From Insolitispirillum peregrinum (GTDB lineage Bacteria > Pseudomonadota > Alphaproteobacteria > Rhodospirillales > Rhodospirillaceae), in assembly GCF_900156605.1 (NCBI RefSeq), contig NZ_FTOA01000007.1, positions 1 through 64,000 of the forward strand: 64,000 nucleotides of DNA, in the 5' to 3' direction. Of this stretch, positions 1-6,562 are shown in pieces. The notes beneath the pieces are model-generated. The model was given only the letters and a program-made list of their open reading frames with translations. It made no database searches and had not been told where the DNA came from. Position numbers and translations under genes: made by a program. How positions within the stretch are numbered: the first letter of the stretch is position 1; each line of letters begins with the position of its first letter.

Positions 1-170
1 TGTGAGCCTCCGAATCGCCCTGCACCTGGTGGGTCGAAAGGGTCATCAGTAAGGGTAAGTAGCAAAATATCCATCTTCGATAATTCTTAGTTATCAGCTA
101 TTTCTAACTAAAATAATATATGTTTTTCATATGGATATACCCTATGGATGTAGAAGTAACCCTACACGAA

Positions 171-1100
171 TTACTGCCGCCGCCCGTTCACCACGCGCTC
201 AAGCGTGTTGGCTTTCTCCAAGGTGGAGCGCAGGCTGTTATCGCTGACCTGTGTGTAAATCTGGGTGGTGGCAATACTGGCGTGTCCCAGCAATTTCTGA
301 ACGAAACGAATATCGACGCCCGCCTCAATAAGTTGAGTTGCGGCAGTATGGCGTATCATATGTGGTGTCACTGGGCGCGAGGTGTTGGCACGCTTAGCTA
401 AGGCCCCAAGGTGGCGGCGCAAATGCTGAGGAGACCAGGCCACTCCTTTCGCCCCAATAAGCAGGCGATCGCTGGTTGAATTGATCTCTCCTCGGCGCTT
501 CAGATAAACCTTCAAAAGTGCCTTAGCATCCTTACCAGACAAAAAGACATGGCGTTCTCGATTGCCCTTCCCATGCACAAGCAAGCCTGCCGTTCCAACG
601 GAGAGGTCATCAACACGCAGGCTGGTCAATTCTCCCACGCGTAACCCACTCACAAACATGATGACGATCGCGAAGTGTAAGGTCAGGGCGGCAAAGTCCC
701 CTGTTTCCATTTCCCAGCTAGAGCGGACCAGCAGTTTACGCATGTCTTCTGTCGGCAATGCTCGCGGCAACCGGTGGGGCAGGCGGACTGTGACGTCTAA
801 GCGGTGAAAGGGGCTGATCTCTACCAATTCTTCACGTTCCAGCCACTTAAACAGCTGTTTTAAGGTGGCAACCCGGCGTTTCACGGTGGTTTCTGCGAAT
901 CCTTCTTCTCGCAACATGTGGCCGATGTAGCTTCTCAAGGCATCGCGTGACGTAGTCTCAACCTGTGCCGTCTCGCCGAGGCGCTTCATCGCATGGGCAA
1001 GATCAATTCTGTAGGCTCTGAGGGTGTGATGGGAAAGTGTCTTGGAGATATAGCAGTAATCGAGGAAGCGTTCGACCGCTTCCCGAAACGATAAAGGCAT
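171..1100 (-). CDS. Tyrosine recombinase / phage-type integrase
   Basis: A 309-residue site-specific tyrosine recombinase that cuts and rejoins DNA through a phosphotyrosine. The N-terminal SAM-like core-binding domain covers about residues 5-90 and the catalytic domain about 110-300. The active-site set is complete: R154 (SGLRVGEL), K178 (HGKGNRER), H247 and R250 (HMIRH), H273 (LGHAS) and Y282 (TQIYTQ). A GGAG lies 7 bases upstream of the chosen ATG. The length suits XerC/XerD or a small element integrase; the position in a patchy accessory region beside a decayed locus favours an element integrase over the chromosomal dimer-resolution enzyme, but this is inference. Its partner att site is not visible in the window. 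Confidence 0.88.
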   Translation of the reverse strand: MPLSFREAVERFLDYCYISKTLSHHTLRAYRIDLAHAMKRLGETAQVETTSRDALRSYIGHMLREEGFAETTVKRRVATLKQLFKWLEREELVEISPFHRLDVTVRLPHRLPRALPTEDMRKLLVRSSWEMETGDFAALTLHFAIVIMFVSGLRVGELTSLRVDDLSVGTAGLLVHGKGNRERHVFLSGKDAKALLKVYLKRRGEINSTSDRLLIGAKGVAWSPQHLRRHLGALAKRANTSRPVTPHMIRHTAATQLIEAGVDIRFVQKLLGHASIATTQIYTQVSDNSLRSTLEKANTLERVVNGRRQ

Positions 1101-1129
1101 TGATTCATCTCCAAAAACGAAGGGTCTCG

Positions 1130-1159
1130 TTATTAGAAGTACAACGCTGCATTTTGCAA
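1130..1159 (-). promoter_or_regulatory. Candidate promoter of the integrase gene
   Basis: Reading the minus strand, TTGCAA (1154-1159) and TAATAA (1130-1135) are separated by 18 bases and lie just upstream of the recombinase start. This is a pattern match only. Confidence 0.3.
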
Positions 1160-1235
1160 CACGGTGGGGCTGATTTTCTTCGTATAAGAACGATTTGGAG
1201 ATGCTTCAGGAGAGAATGCCGGCAGGAGGATCAGA

Positions 1236-1535
1236 AAAACGCACACCTCGGCCTGACACCCAGCTTCTCCAGCACCATCGCTAGCGGGTAAAAGCCGCCT
1301 GGATCATGTTCAGACCGACAGAGGTCGTCAGGTGCAGCAGCCATGTCTGGCCGAGCAGAATATAGGTGGTTAGGATGATACTCTTGATCCTGACGTCCTG
1401 ACCTTGAGCAATATAGATGCTGTGCTTGCTCTCGCGGCGGACGGATATCTGTTCACCCTTGCTCCGGTGGCTGACCAGATGGCACAGGATCATTCGCCGG
1501 TTCTCGTCAGGCAAATCTTTTCGGCTGTTGCTCAC
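1236..1535 (-). pseudogene. Decayed ArsR-DUF2892 locus (degenerate copy of 4913-5441)
   Basis: The DNA is recognisably the same as the intact ArsR/DUF2892 pair at 4913-5441. The motif RRMILCHLVSHRS matches the intact HRLMILCHLLHRP, SVRRESKHSIYIAQGQ matches SVRRDGQHSIYAVQGQ, and GLNMIQAAFT matches GLNMTQAAFT. The helix-turn-helix between the first two blocks is deleted. The two genes have merged into one 84-codon reading frame (1281-1535), and the last part of DUF2892 (about 1236-1290) is out of frame. The first ATG overlaps the stop of the LysR gene (ATGA), so translation by coupling is possible, but the product would lack DNA-binding and most membrane sequence. Called a pseudogene on that basis. 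Confidence 0.75.
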
Positions 1536-2455
1536 TCACCAACCGCGTTCAGGCTTTTGCTCGCGGCTTTCAGCAAAGGAGTGATGTCGTCTTTCAGCCA
1601 GTTGATCAGCGCGTGGGTTCGTGCAGGCATCAGGTGGGCATGGGGGTAGACAATGCTGATGGGACGCTGGGGAGGCTCGAAATCCTCGAGAACGGGGAGC
1701 AGGCGCCCGGCCTTGATGTGGTCGGCAATCTGGTAGGAAAAGAACATGCCGAATCCTGCTCCGGCCAGGCAGGCATCGATGGCACAGACCACATGGCTGA
1801 ATTCCAGATTGCCCTGGACGGGCAGGCTGATGGTCTGCCCCTGATCGTCAAAGCTCCACCAGCTTTGCGCCGCAGCGGAAAAGGCAATGCACGAAGCCCC
1901 CAGGAGATGGCGAGGATGGGCAGGGGGGCCGACCTGCGCCAGATACTCCGGCGAGGCGACCACCACCCTGCGTACTTTCCCGATTTGTTGGGCAATCAGG
2001 GAGGAGTCTTCCAGCAGGCCGATGCGGATACCCAGATCAATCCGCTCTTCCAGCAGGTTCCGCATATGGTCGGACAGGGATACCGTACAGCGGACTTTGG
2101 GATATCGCCGGGCAAAGCGGGTCACGGCCGGGGCAACATACATTTGACCAAACAGCACCGGGGCGGTGATGACAATTGGCCCATGCAGGTCTTGTCCTTC
2201 ATCACGCAAAGATATCTCGGCTTCTTCCACCGCCTGTAGCAGGTCGCGGCAACTTTCCAGGTATCGGCGACCTTCGTCCGTCAAGGCAATCCGGCGTGTA
2301 CTGCGGTTGATCAAGCGGACGCCGAGCTTTTCTTCCAGGTTCGCCAACACGCGGACAACGGTGGGCAAAGACATGTTTTCTGCCCGTGCAGCGGCGCTTA
2401 GGCCACCGTGATCGGCGATGGCGACGAAGGTAGCCATGGCTTTGAGCTTGTCCAC
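1532..2455 (-). CDS. LysR family transcriptional regulator
   Basis: A 307-residue LysR-type regulator. The N-terminal winged helix-turn-helix (MDKLKAMATFVAIADHGG, then NMSLPTVVRVLANLEEKLGV) is followed by a linker helix and a periplasmic-binding-protein-like effector domain from about residue 90. It reads away from the glutathione S-transferase gene across a 92-base gap that contains an inverted repeat, so the neighbour is its likely target. The effector is unknown. The 3' end runs directly into the remnant of the ArsR locus, which suggests that a deletion joined the two. Confidence 0.9.
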   Translation of the reverse strand: MDKLKAMATFVAIADHGGLSAAARAENMSLPTVVRVLANLEEKLGVRLINRSTRRIALTDEGRRYLESCRDLLQAVEEAEISLRDEGQDLHGPIVITAPVLFGQMYVAPAVTRFARRYPKVRCTVSLSDHMRNLLEERIDLGIRIGLLEDSSLIAQQIGKVRRVVVASPEYLAQVGPPAHPRHLLGASCIAFSAAAQSWWSFDDQGQTISLPVQGNLEFSHVVCAIDACLAGAGFGMFFSYQIADHIKAGRLLPVLEDFEPPQRPISIVYPHAHLMPARTHALINWLKDDITPLLKAASKSLNAVGE

Positions 2456-2484
2456 GGGCGATTACTCCATTTTTTGAAGTGATG

Positions 2485-2511
2485 ATGTTCTTTTTATGTA
2501 TCTATGAACAT
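2485..2511. promoter_or_regulatory. Inverted repeat, candidate LysR operator
   Basis: ATGTTC and GAACAT form a perfect inverted repeat with a 15-base AT-rich spacer. It sits midway between the divergent LysR and glutathione S-transferase genes, where a LysR protein normally binds. Confidence 0.4.
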
Positions 2512-2547
2512 TTATGGCAATAATACACACTGCAAACCAAGGGGACA

Positions 2548-3204
2548 ATGAACGAAACAGGGATACTCGGAATGGAAAACATTAGCGCTCCCATCAAATT
2601 TTATCGTTTTGAAAAATCAGGGCATAGCCACAAAGTGCAGCTCTTTCTGTCCTTATTGGGGCTGCCGACAGAAAATATTGACGTGGATTTGCTCGGTGGT
2701 GAGCAACGGACCCCGGCTTTTTTGAAAATGAATCCCTTTGGGACTGTGCCGGTCATTCAGGATGGCGCGGTGACCGTTGCGGACTCCCACGCCATTCTCG
2801 TCTATCTGGCGCTGACCTACGCCGACGAGACGTGGTACCCGCGTGATCCGCAACAGGCGGCTCAGGTGCAGCGGTGGCTTTCGGTGTCGGCGGGGATGCT
2901 GGCTTTCGGGCCATGTGCAGCCCGGCTCATTACCGTTTTTGGTGTGGAGTTCAACCCGCAAGAGGTGATCGCGCGGGCGCATGCCTTGTTGTCCGTGATG
3001 GAGCGGGAGGTGTCAGAACGCCCGTTCCTGACCGGTGATGTGCCGACCATTGCCGACGTGGCCAACTACGCCTATGTCGCCCACGCCCCGGAGGGGAATG
3101 TCTCGCTGGCAGACTATCCGCATGTGCGGGCCTGGCTGGCCCGCATCGAAGCTTTGCCGGGCTTTGTCCCAATGCCCGGAACCGCCATCGGCCTGGTGGC
3201 CTAA
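2548..3204 (+). CDS. Glutathione S-transferase
   Basis: A 218-residue protein with the two-domain GST layout. The thioredoxin-like N-terminal domain (about residues 14-92) contains NPFGTVPVIQDG with the cis-proline and the glutathione-contacting DSHAILVYL. The all-helical C-terminal domain includes the capping motif PTIADVANYAY. It should conjugate glutathione to electrophiles or act as a glutathione-dependent reductase in the cytoplasm; substrates cannot be inferred. It is 4 bases upstream of the flavin-binding gene and divergent from LysR, forming a likely detoxification unit. An alternative ATG lies 8 codons downstream; AAGGGG before the first ATG supports the start given. Confidence 0.9.
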   Translation: MNETGILGMENISAPIKFYRFEKSGHSHKVQLFLSLLGLPTENIDVDLLGGEQRTPAFLKMNPFGTVPVIQDGAVTVADSHAILVYLALTYADETWYPRDPQQAAQVQRWLSVSAGMLAFGPCAARLITVFGVEFNPQEVIARAHALLSVMEREVSERPFLTGDVPTIADVANYAYVAHAPEGNVSLADYPHVRAWLARIEALPGFVPMPGTAIGLVA

Positions 3205-3208
3205 GGCA

Positions 3209-4159
3209 ATGGAAGACGCTCTGTTTCACCAGGGGGAATTGACGTTACAAGACCGCGTGGGGTCACGAGAGCGTCTTTCGATGGCTGCGGCAAAACTGAT
3301 CCGCCCGGCGTTAAGCGAAAAGCATCAGGCTTTCTTTTCCGCCCTGCCGTGGGTTTTGCTGGCGGGGCAGGATCCGACAGGCCGCTTGTGGGCCAGTCTA
3401 CGGTATGGAGAGCCGGGGTTTATCCGCGTTCTGGCCCCTGATGTGGTGCAAATCCGCGGTCAGGCCCTGACTGACGATCCACTTGCCGGGGCATGGCGGC
3501 CGGGGCAGGCGGTGGCGATGCTGGGGCTGGCGGCCCATATTCAGCGGCGAAACCGGGTGAACGGCGTTATCCTGGAGGTGAACGACGAAGGGATTACCCT
3601 GTCCGTCCAGCAATCCTATGGGAATTGCCCAAAATATATCACGCCCCGCCTCATTTCCTTGCTGCCGTTGAGCGAACCGCAGCAAAGCTGGCCGGTCGAG
3701 ACAGGGCAGAGCCTGAGCGCAACAGCGCGGGCACTGATCCAGACTGCTGACACGCTGTTTATTGCTTCGGCCCATCCGGGGGAAGCGTCGGCGTCGCGTC
3801 GCGCTCAGGGGGCAGATATCTCTCATCGCGGAGGAGACGCGGGATTTGTTGGTATTCAGTCCGATGGCAGACTTGTCCTGCCCGATTACAGCGGCAACCA
3901 GTACTTTAATACTCTGGGGAATATCCTGCTAAATCCGCAGGTTGGCTTGCTGTTGATCGACACGGCAGCTGCCCGTCCCTTATGGATCCGTGCCGAGGCC
4001 CACCTTTGCGATGATCCCGGGGCCGTCGCCAAATTCCCCAGAGCCGAACGGTTGTTGATCCTGTCGGTGACAGAGTGGCGCCTCGCGCACTCTGCGTTGC
4101 CGTTGTGCTGGCAGCCTGCGCCGCAAGATGGGTGCGAATCCCTTTCCCATGCTGGTTGA
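3209..4159 (+). CDS. Pyridoxamine 5'-phosphate oxidase-family flavin-binding protein
   Basis: A 316-residue protein of the PNPOx-like split-barrel group. The recognisable segments are ADISHRGGDAGFVGI and PDYSGNQYFNTLGNI, both typical of flavin-nucleotide-binding members near LysR and GST genes. It probably binds FMN and acts as a reductase or oxidase on small molecules; the substrate is unknown. The ATG at 3209 follows the GST stop by 4 bases, implying one transcript. A dispersed palindromic repeat begins 20 bases after its stop codon. Confidence 0.8.
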   Translation: MEDALFHQGELTLQDRVGSRERLSMAAAKLIRPALSEKHQAFFSALPWVLLAGQDPTGRLWASLRYGEPGFIRVLAPDVVQIRGQALTDDPLAGAWRPGQAVAMLGLAAHIQRRNRVNGVILEVNDEGITLSVQQSYGNCPKYITPRLISLLPLSEPQQSWPVETGQSLSATARALIQTADTLFIASAHPGEASASRRAQGADISHRGGDAGFVGIQSDGRLVLPDYSGNQYFNTLGNILLNPQVGLLLIDTAAARPLWIRAEAHLCDDPGAVAKFPRAERLLILSVTEWRLAHSALPLCWQPAPQDGCESLSHAG

Positions 4160-4178
4160 AAAGGCTGAAACAACAGCC

Positions 4179-4276
4179 AGACCAGCGTGCCTGCGTCGGA
4201 TTTAATGCACGCTGGTCTAATCTTTTGTTCTGTCGCATTTTTTTGCGAAAACCGCTTCCCACTTTTCGCACAATGC
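4179..4276 (+). repeat. Dispersed double-hairpin repeat, copy 1
   Basis: Two hairpins in tandem: AGACCAGCGTGC paired with GCACGCTGGTCT (4179-4190 with 4207-4218), then TGCGAAAA paired with TTTTCGCA (4244-4251 with 4263-4270). The spacer includes TTTTGTTCTGTCGCA. The same arrangement recurs at 12067-12168 and, inverted, at 24069-24170. It resembles RIME-like intergenic elements of alphaproteobacteria. Confidence 0.8.
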
Positions 4277-4354
4277 TCGATCCAGGACTTTTTGAATAAA
4301 TAACAGCACGTTGGCCTATGCCGGGGAAACCGGAACACGCCCAGGGGAGGTTAC

Positions 4355-4834
4355 ATGAGCGTCAAACTGGTTGTTTTGACCCTGCTGTCGTTGCTGGTAT
4401 TTGCCGGAAACTTCATTCGTGCAGCTCCGATTGCCCTGGCGCTGTTTGCGGTGATGTTTACCGTCTCTACGCCGTCGCTGGATGGCCTGGGGGTGGTTTA
4501 TGGTCTGCTCTCCGGGGGGATTACCTCGGGGTTGGGGTATATTTTGTGGTACGCAGCCCTGAAGGAACTCAACGTCACCCATGCGGCAACCGTGCAGTTG
4601 AGTGTTCCGGTGATAACGGCCTTTGGCGGGGCACTGTTCCTGGGCGAAGCCATTACGCAGGTTCTGGCCATCGCCTCGGTGGCAATTGTCGTCGGGATTG
4701 CTTTGGTGGTGCTGGTCAAAAAGAAGCCCGTTCCCGCTCCCGCACCGGAGGTTGAGGAGGGCGATGAAAGTGCCGGGGATGCCCTGTTGGTTGAGGCTGG
4801 CCCTGCCCTGGCTGGCGAGACATCCGAGCGGTAA
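4355..4834 (+). CDS. EamA/DMT-family transporter with a large internal deletion
   Basis: A 159-residue membrane protein; full EamA transporters have about 290 residues in two five-helix repeats. Residues 1-20 (LLSLLVFAGN) look like the first helix of a normal DMT protein. The text then continues directly with what looks like the last helices of the second repeat (FIRAAPIALALF, SGLGYILWYAALK, VQLSVPVITAFGGALFLGE). The central portion of about 130 residues appears to have been lost in frame, perhaps by recombination between similar AGN(F) segments. An acidic tail rich in Pro and Glu follows. Export by this product is doubtful; it may be a relic that is still translated. Confidence 0.65.
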   Translation: MSVKLVVLTLLSLLVFAGNFIRAAPIALALFAVMFTVSTPSLDGLGVVYGLLSGGITSGLGYILWYAALKELNVTHAATVQLSVPVITAFGGALFLGEAITQVLAIASVAIVVGIALVVLVKKKPVPAPAPEVEEGDESAGDALLVEAGPALAGETSER

Positions 4835-4863
4835 AGGGCTCCTGCCCCTGCGTCATTGCTGTT

Positions 4864-4893
4864 GGGTACCGTGATAACCCTTTCACGGTACCC
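4864..4893. terminator. Hairpin between convergent genes
   Basis: GGGTACCGTG and CACGGTACCC form a perfect 10-bp stem with a 10-base loop, midway between the convergent EamA relic and DUF2892 gene. No U-tract follows on either strand, so the terminator role is tentative. Confidence 0.4.
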
Positions 4894-4912
4894 GGCGCGC
4901 ACAGCCCTCAAA

Positions 4913-5119
4913 TCACGAAAACGCACATCCCGGCTTGGCCCCCAGCTTCTTCAGCACCATCGCCAGCGGGCAAAAGCCGGTGAAGGCCGCCTGGGTCATG
5001 TTCAGGCCGACAAAGGCGGTCAGGTACAACGGCCATCTCTGATCCAGCAGGACATGGGCGGTCAGGGTGGCGAGGATCATCACCCCGGCAAAGGCCAGCA
5101 CAATACGGTCAATGGTCAT
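4913..5119 (-). CDS. DUF2892 (YgaP-type) small inner-membrane protein
   Basis: A 68-residue protein with two predicted membrane helices. The family signature is visible in GLNMTQAAFTGFCPLAMVLKKLG, cited here only in part as NMTQAAFTGFCP. In Escherichia coli YgaP the same module anchors a rhodanese; here it stands alone. It overlaps the 3' end of the ArsR gene by 11 bases, so the two are translationally coupled. The pairing with a SqrR/BigR-like regulator points to a role in reactive sulfur handling, as inferred from the family context. Confidence 0.85.
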   Translation of the reverse strand: MTIDRIVLAFAGVMILATLTAHVLLDQRWPLYLTAFVGLNMTQAAFTGFCPLAMVLKKLGAKPGCAFS

Positions 5120-5441
5120 GGGAAGAGTCTCCGGGGTCTATGGGGTCTACGGGGCAAAACAGGTGGGCGAGGGTGCTGATCATGGCTTTCACAGCCTGCC
5201 CCTGCACGGCATAGATGCTGTGCTGGCCGTCGCGGCGGACCGATACCAGCCCGTCCTTGCGCAGACGGGCCAGGTTTTGCGACAGCGCCGCCTGCCGCAG
5301 GCCGAGGGTGGCTTCCAGCTCGGAGACGGACTGCGGGCGGTGGAGCAGATGGCACAGGATCATCAGCCGGTGCTCGTTGGCCAGCGATTGCAGCAGGGCG
5401 GCAGCCTCGCGGGCTTTGCTGTGGAAGGATTCGACATTCAT
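5109..5441 (-). CDS. ArsR-family repressor, SqrR/BigR/YgaV-like
   Basis: A 110-residue winged-helix regulator: HRLMILCHLL, then the recognition helix segment RQAALSQNLARLRKDGLV and the wing SVRRDGQHSIYAV. Two cysteines stand out, C30 in MILCHLL and C96 in HLFCPVD, exactly 66 residues apart. This is the spacing of the dithiol pair in SqrR (C41/C107) and BigR, which forms a tetrasulfide link on reaction with persulfides and releases DNA. No metal-binding CxC motif of classical ArsR is present. It reads away from the RND pump genes across 74 bases and is coupled to DUF2892; by inference it represses both units. Confidence 0.9.
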   Translation of the reverse strand: MNVESFHSKAREAAALLQSLANEHRLMILCHLLHRPQSVSELEATLGLRQAALSQNLARLRKDGLVSVRRDGQHSIYAVQGQAVKAMISTLAHLFCPVDPIDPGDSSHDH

Positions 5442-5447
5442 AGTTGC

Positions 5448-5459
5448 TAAATTAGTTTA
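5448..5459. promoter_or_regulatory. Candidate ArsR operator in divergent promoter
   Basis: TAAA-TTAG-TTTA inverted repeat in an AT-rich stretch between the ArsR and RND adaptor genes, inside a wider ATTCA...TGAAT pair (5437-5466). This is the only plausible operator in the 74-base gap. Confidence 0.35.
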
Positions 5460-5515
5460 AATGAATATCTTGGTCAAGAGAGTGTTGTACCTCCTGTGCC
5501 AAGGATGCCGTCCTG

Positions 5516-6562
5516 ATGATGCCCCCGTTTGTCTTCTCCCGCTGCTCTGCGGCCGCTGTGCTGCTGGCGTTGATGGCCCTGGCGGTGCCTGCCCATGCCG
5601 CCGAGCCGCCGCTGACCATCCGCCTGGAAACGGTCACTGACCGCAAGGCGGTGTTCGGCACCGTCGAGGCCGCCGATGTGCAGCAGGCCCGCGCCCGCAT
5701 TGGCGGTACGGTGGCGGCGCGGCTGGTGGACGAGGGCGACCGGGTCAGCGACGGGCAGGTGGTGGCGATGATCGGCGACCCCAAGCTGGCGCTGAAGCTG
5801 CAATCGGCCCGCGCCGGTATCCAGTCGCTGCAGGCCGAGCGCGCTCAGGCGGCGACGGAACTGGAGCGGACGCAGACGTTGTTTGCGCAAGGGGTGGTGG
5901 CCAAGGCCCGGCTGGATACGGCGCGGACGGCGGTTGACGTGCTGGACCGCACCATTGCGGCGCAGGTGGCGGAAAGCCGGGTGGTGGAGCAGCAAAGCGC
6001 CGAAGGGGCAATCAAGGCTCCGGGGGCCGGGCGGGTGCTGGAAGTGCTGGTGACGCCGGGAGCGGTGGTGATGGCTGGCGAGCCGGTGGCGACCATTGCC
6101 ACCGGCGCCTATGTGCTGCGGATCGAGGTTCCCGAGCGCCACGCCCGCTTCATCAAGGTGGGTGACCCGGTGCAGGTCGGGCCGCGCGGGCTGGATGCGG
6201 CGCTGGAACCGCAACAGGGGACGCACCGGCAGGGAACGGTGCGGAAAGTCTACCCACGCCTTGGCAATGGCCGGGTGCAGGCGGATATCAGCGTTGACGG
6301 GCTGGGGGATTATTTCGTCGGGGAACGGACGCTGGTGTGGGTTGGCACCGGTGAACGGTCGGTGATCCTGTTGCCGCCGGAGTTTCTGCGGCTGCGTTCG
6401 GGCGTGACCTTTGCCACCCTCGCCTCCGGGGCCGAAGTGGTGGTGCAGCCGGGGCAGACCATGCCGCAGGCGGATGGCAGCCTGCGCACGGAAATCCTGT
6501 CAGGGCTAAATGCCGGGGATCAGGTGATCCGGCCCGTGCTGACGCAGGGGGCCGGACAATGA
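5516..6562 (+). CDS. RND efflux periplasmic adaptor (membrane fusion) protein
   Basis: A 348-residue adaptor that links an inner-membrane RND pump to an outer-membrane channel. An N-terminal signal peptide ends near AVPAHAAEP. The lipoyl half-motif (ARIGGTVAARLVDEGDRVSD), a short alpha hairpin rich in Ala and Gln (about residues 100-150), the second lipoyl half (IKAPGAGRVLEVLVTPG) and beta-barrel domains follow in order. It ends 4 bases inside the pump gene (ATGA), a coupled pair. No outer-membrane factor gene is adjacent, so a TolC-like partner must be encoded elsewhere. Confidence 0.9.
   Translation: MMPPFVFSRCSAAAVLLALMALAVPAHAAEPPLTIRLETVTDRKAVFGTVEAADVQQARARIGGTVAARLVDEGDRVSDGQVVAMIGDPKLALKLQSARAGIQSLQAERAQAATELERTQTLFAQGVVAKARLDTARTAVDVLDRTIAAQVAESRVVEQQSAEGAIKAPGAGRVLEVLVTPGAVVMAGEPVATIATGAYVLRIEVPERHARFIKVGDPVQVGPRGLDAALEPQQGTHRQGTVRKVYPRLGNGRVQADISVDGLGDYFVGERTLVWVGTGERSVILLPPEFLRLRSGVTFATLASGAEVVVQPGQTMPQADGSLRTEILSGLNAGDQVIRPVLTQGAGQ

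Noticed and set aside
1-52. Possible C-terminal end of a gene (frame ending TAA at 50-52)
   Set aside because: Only 16 codons are visible and they show no recognisable motif.
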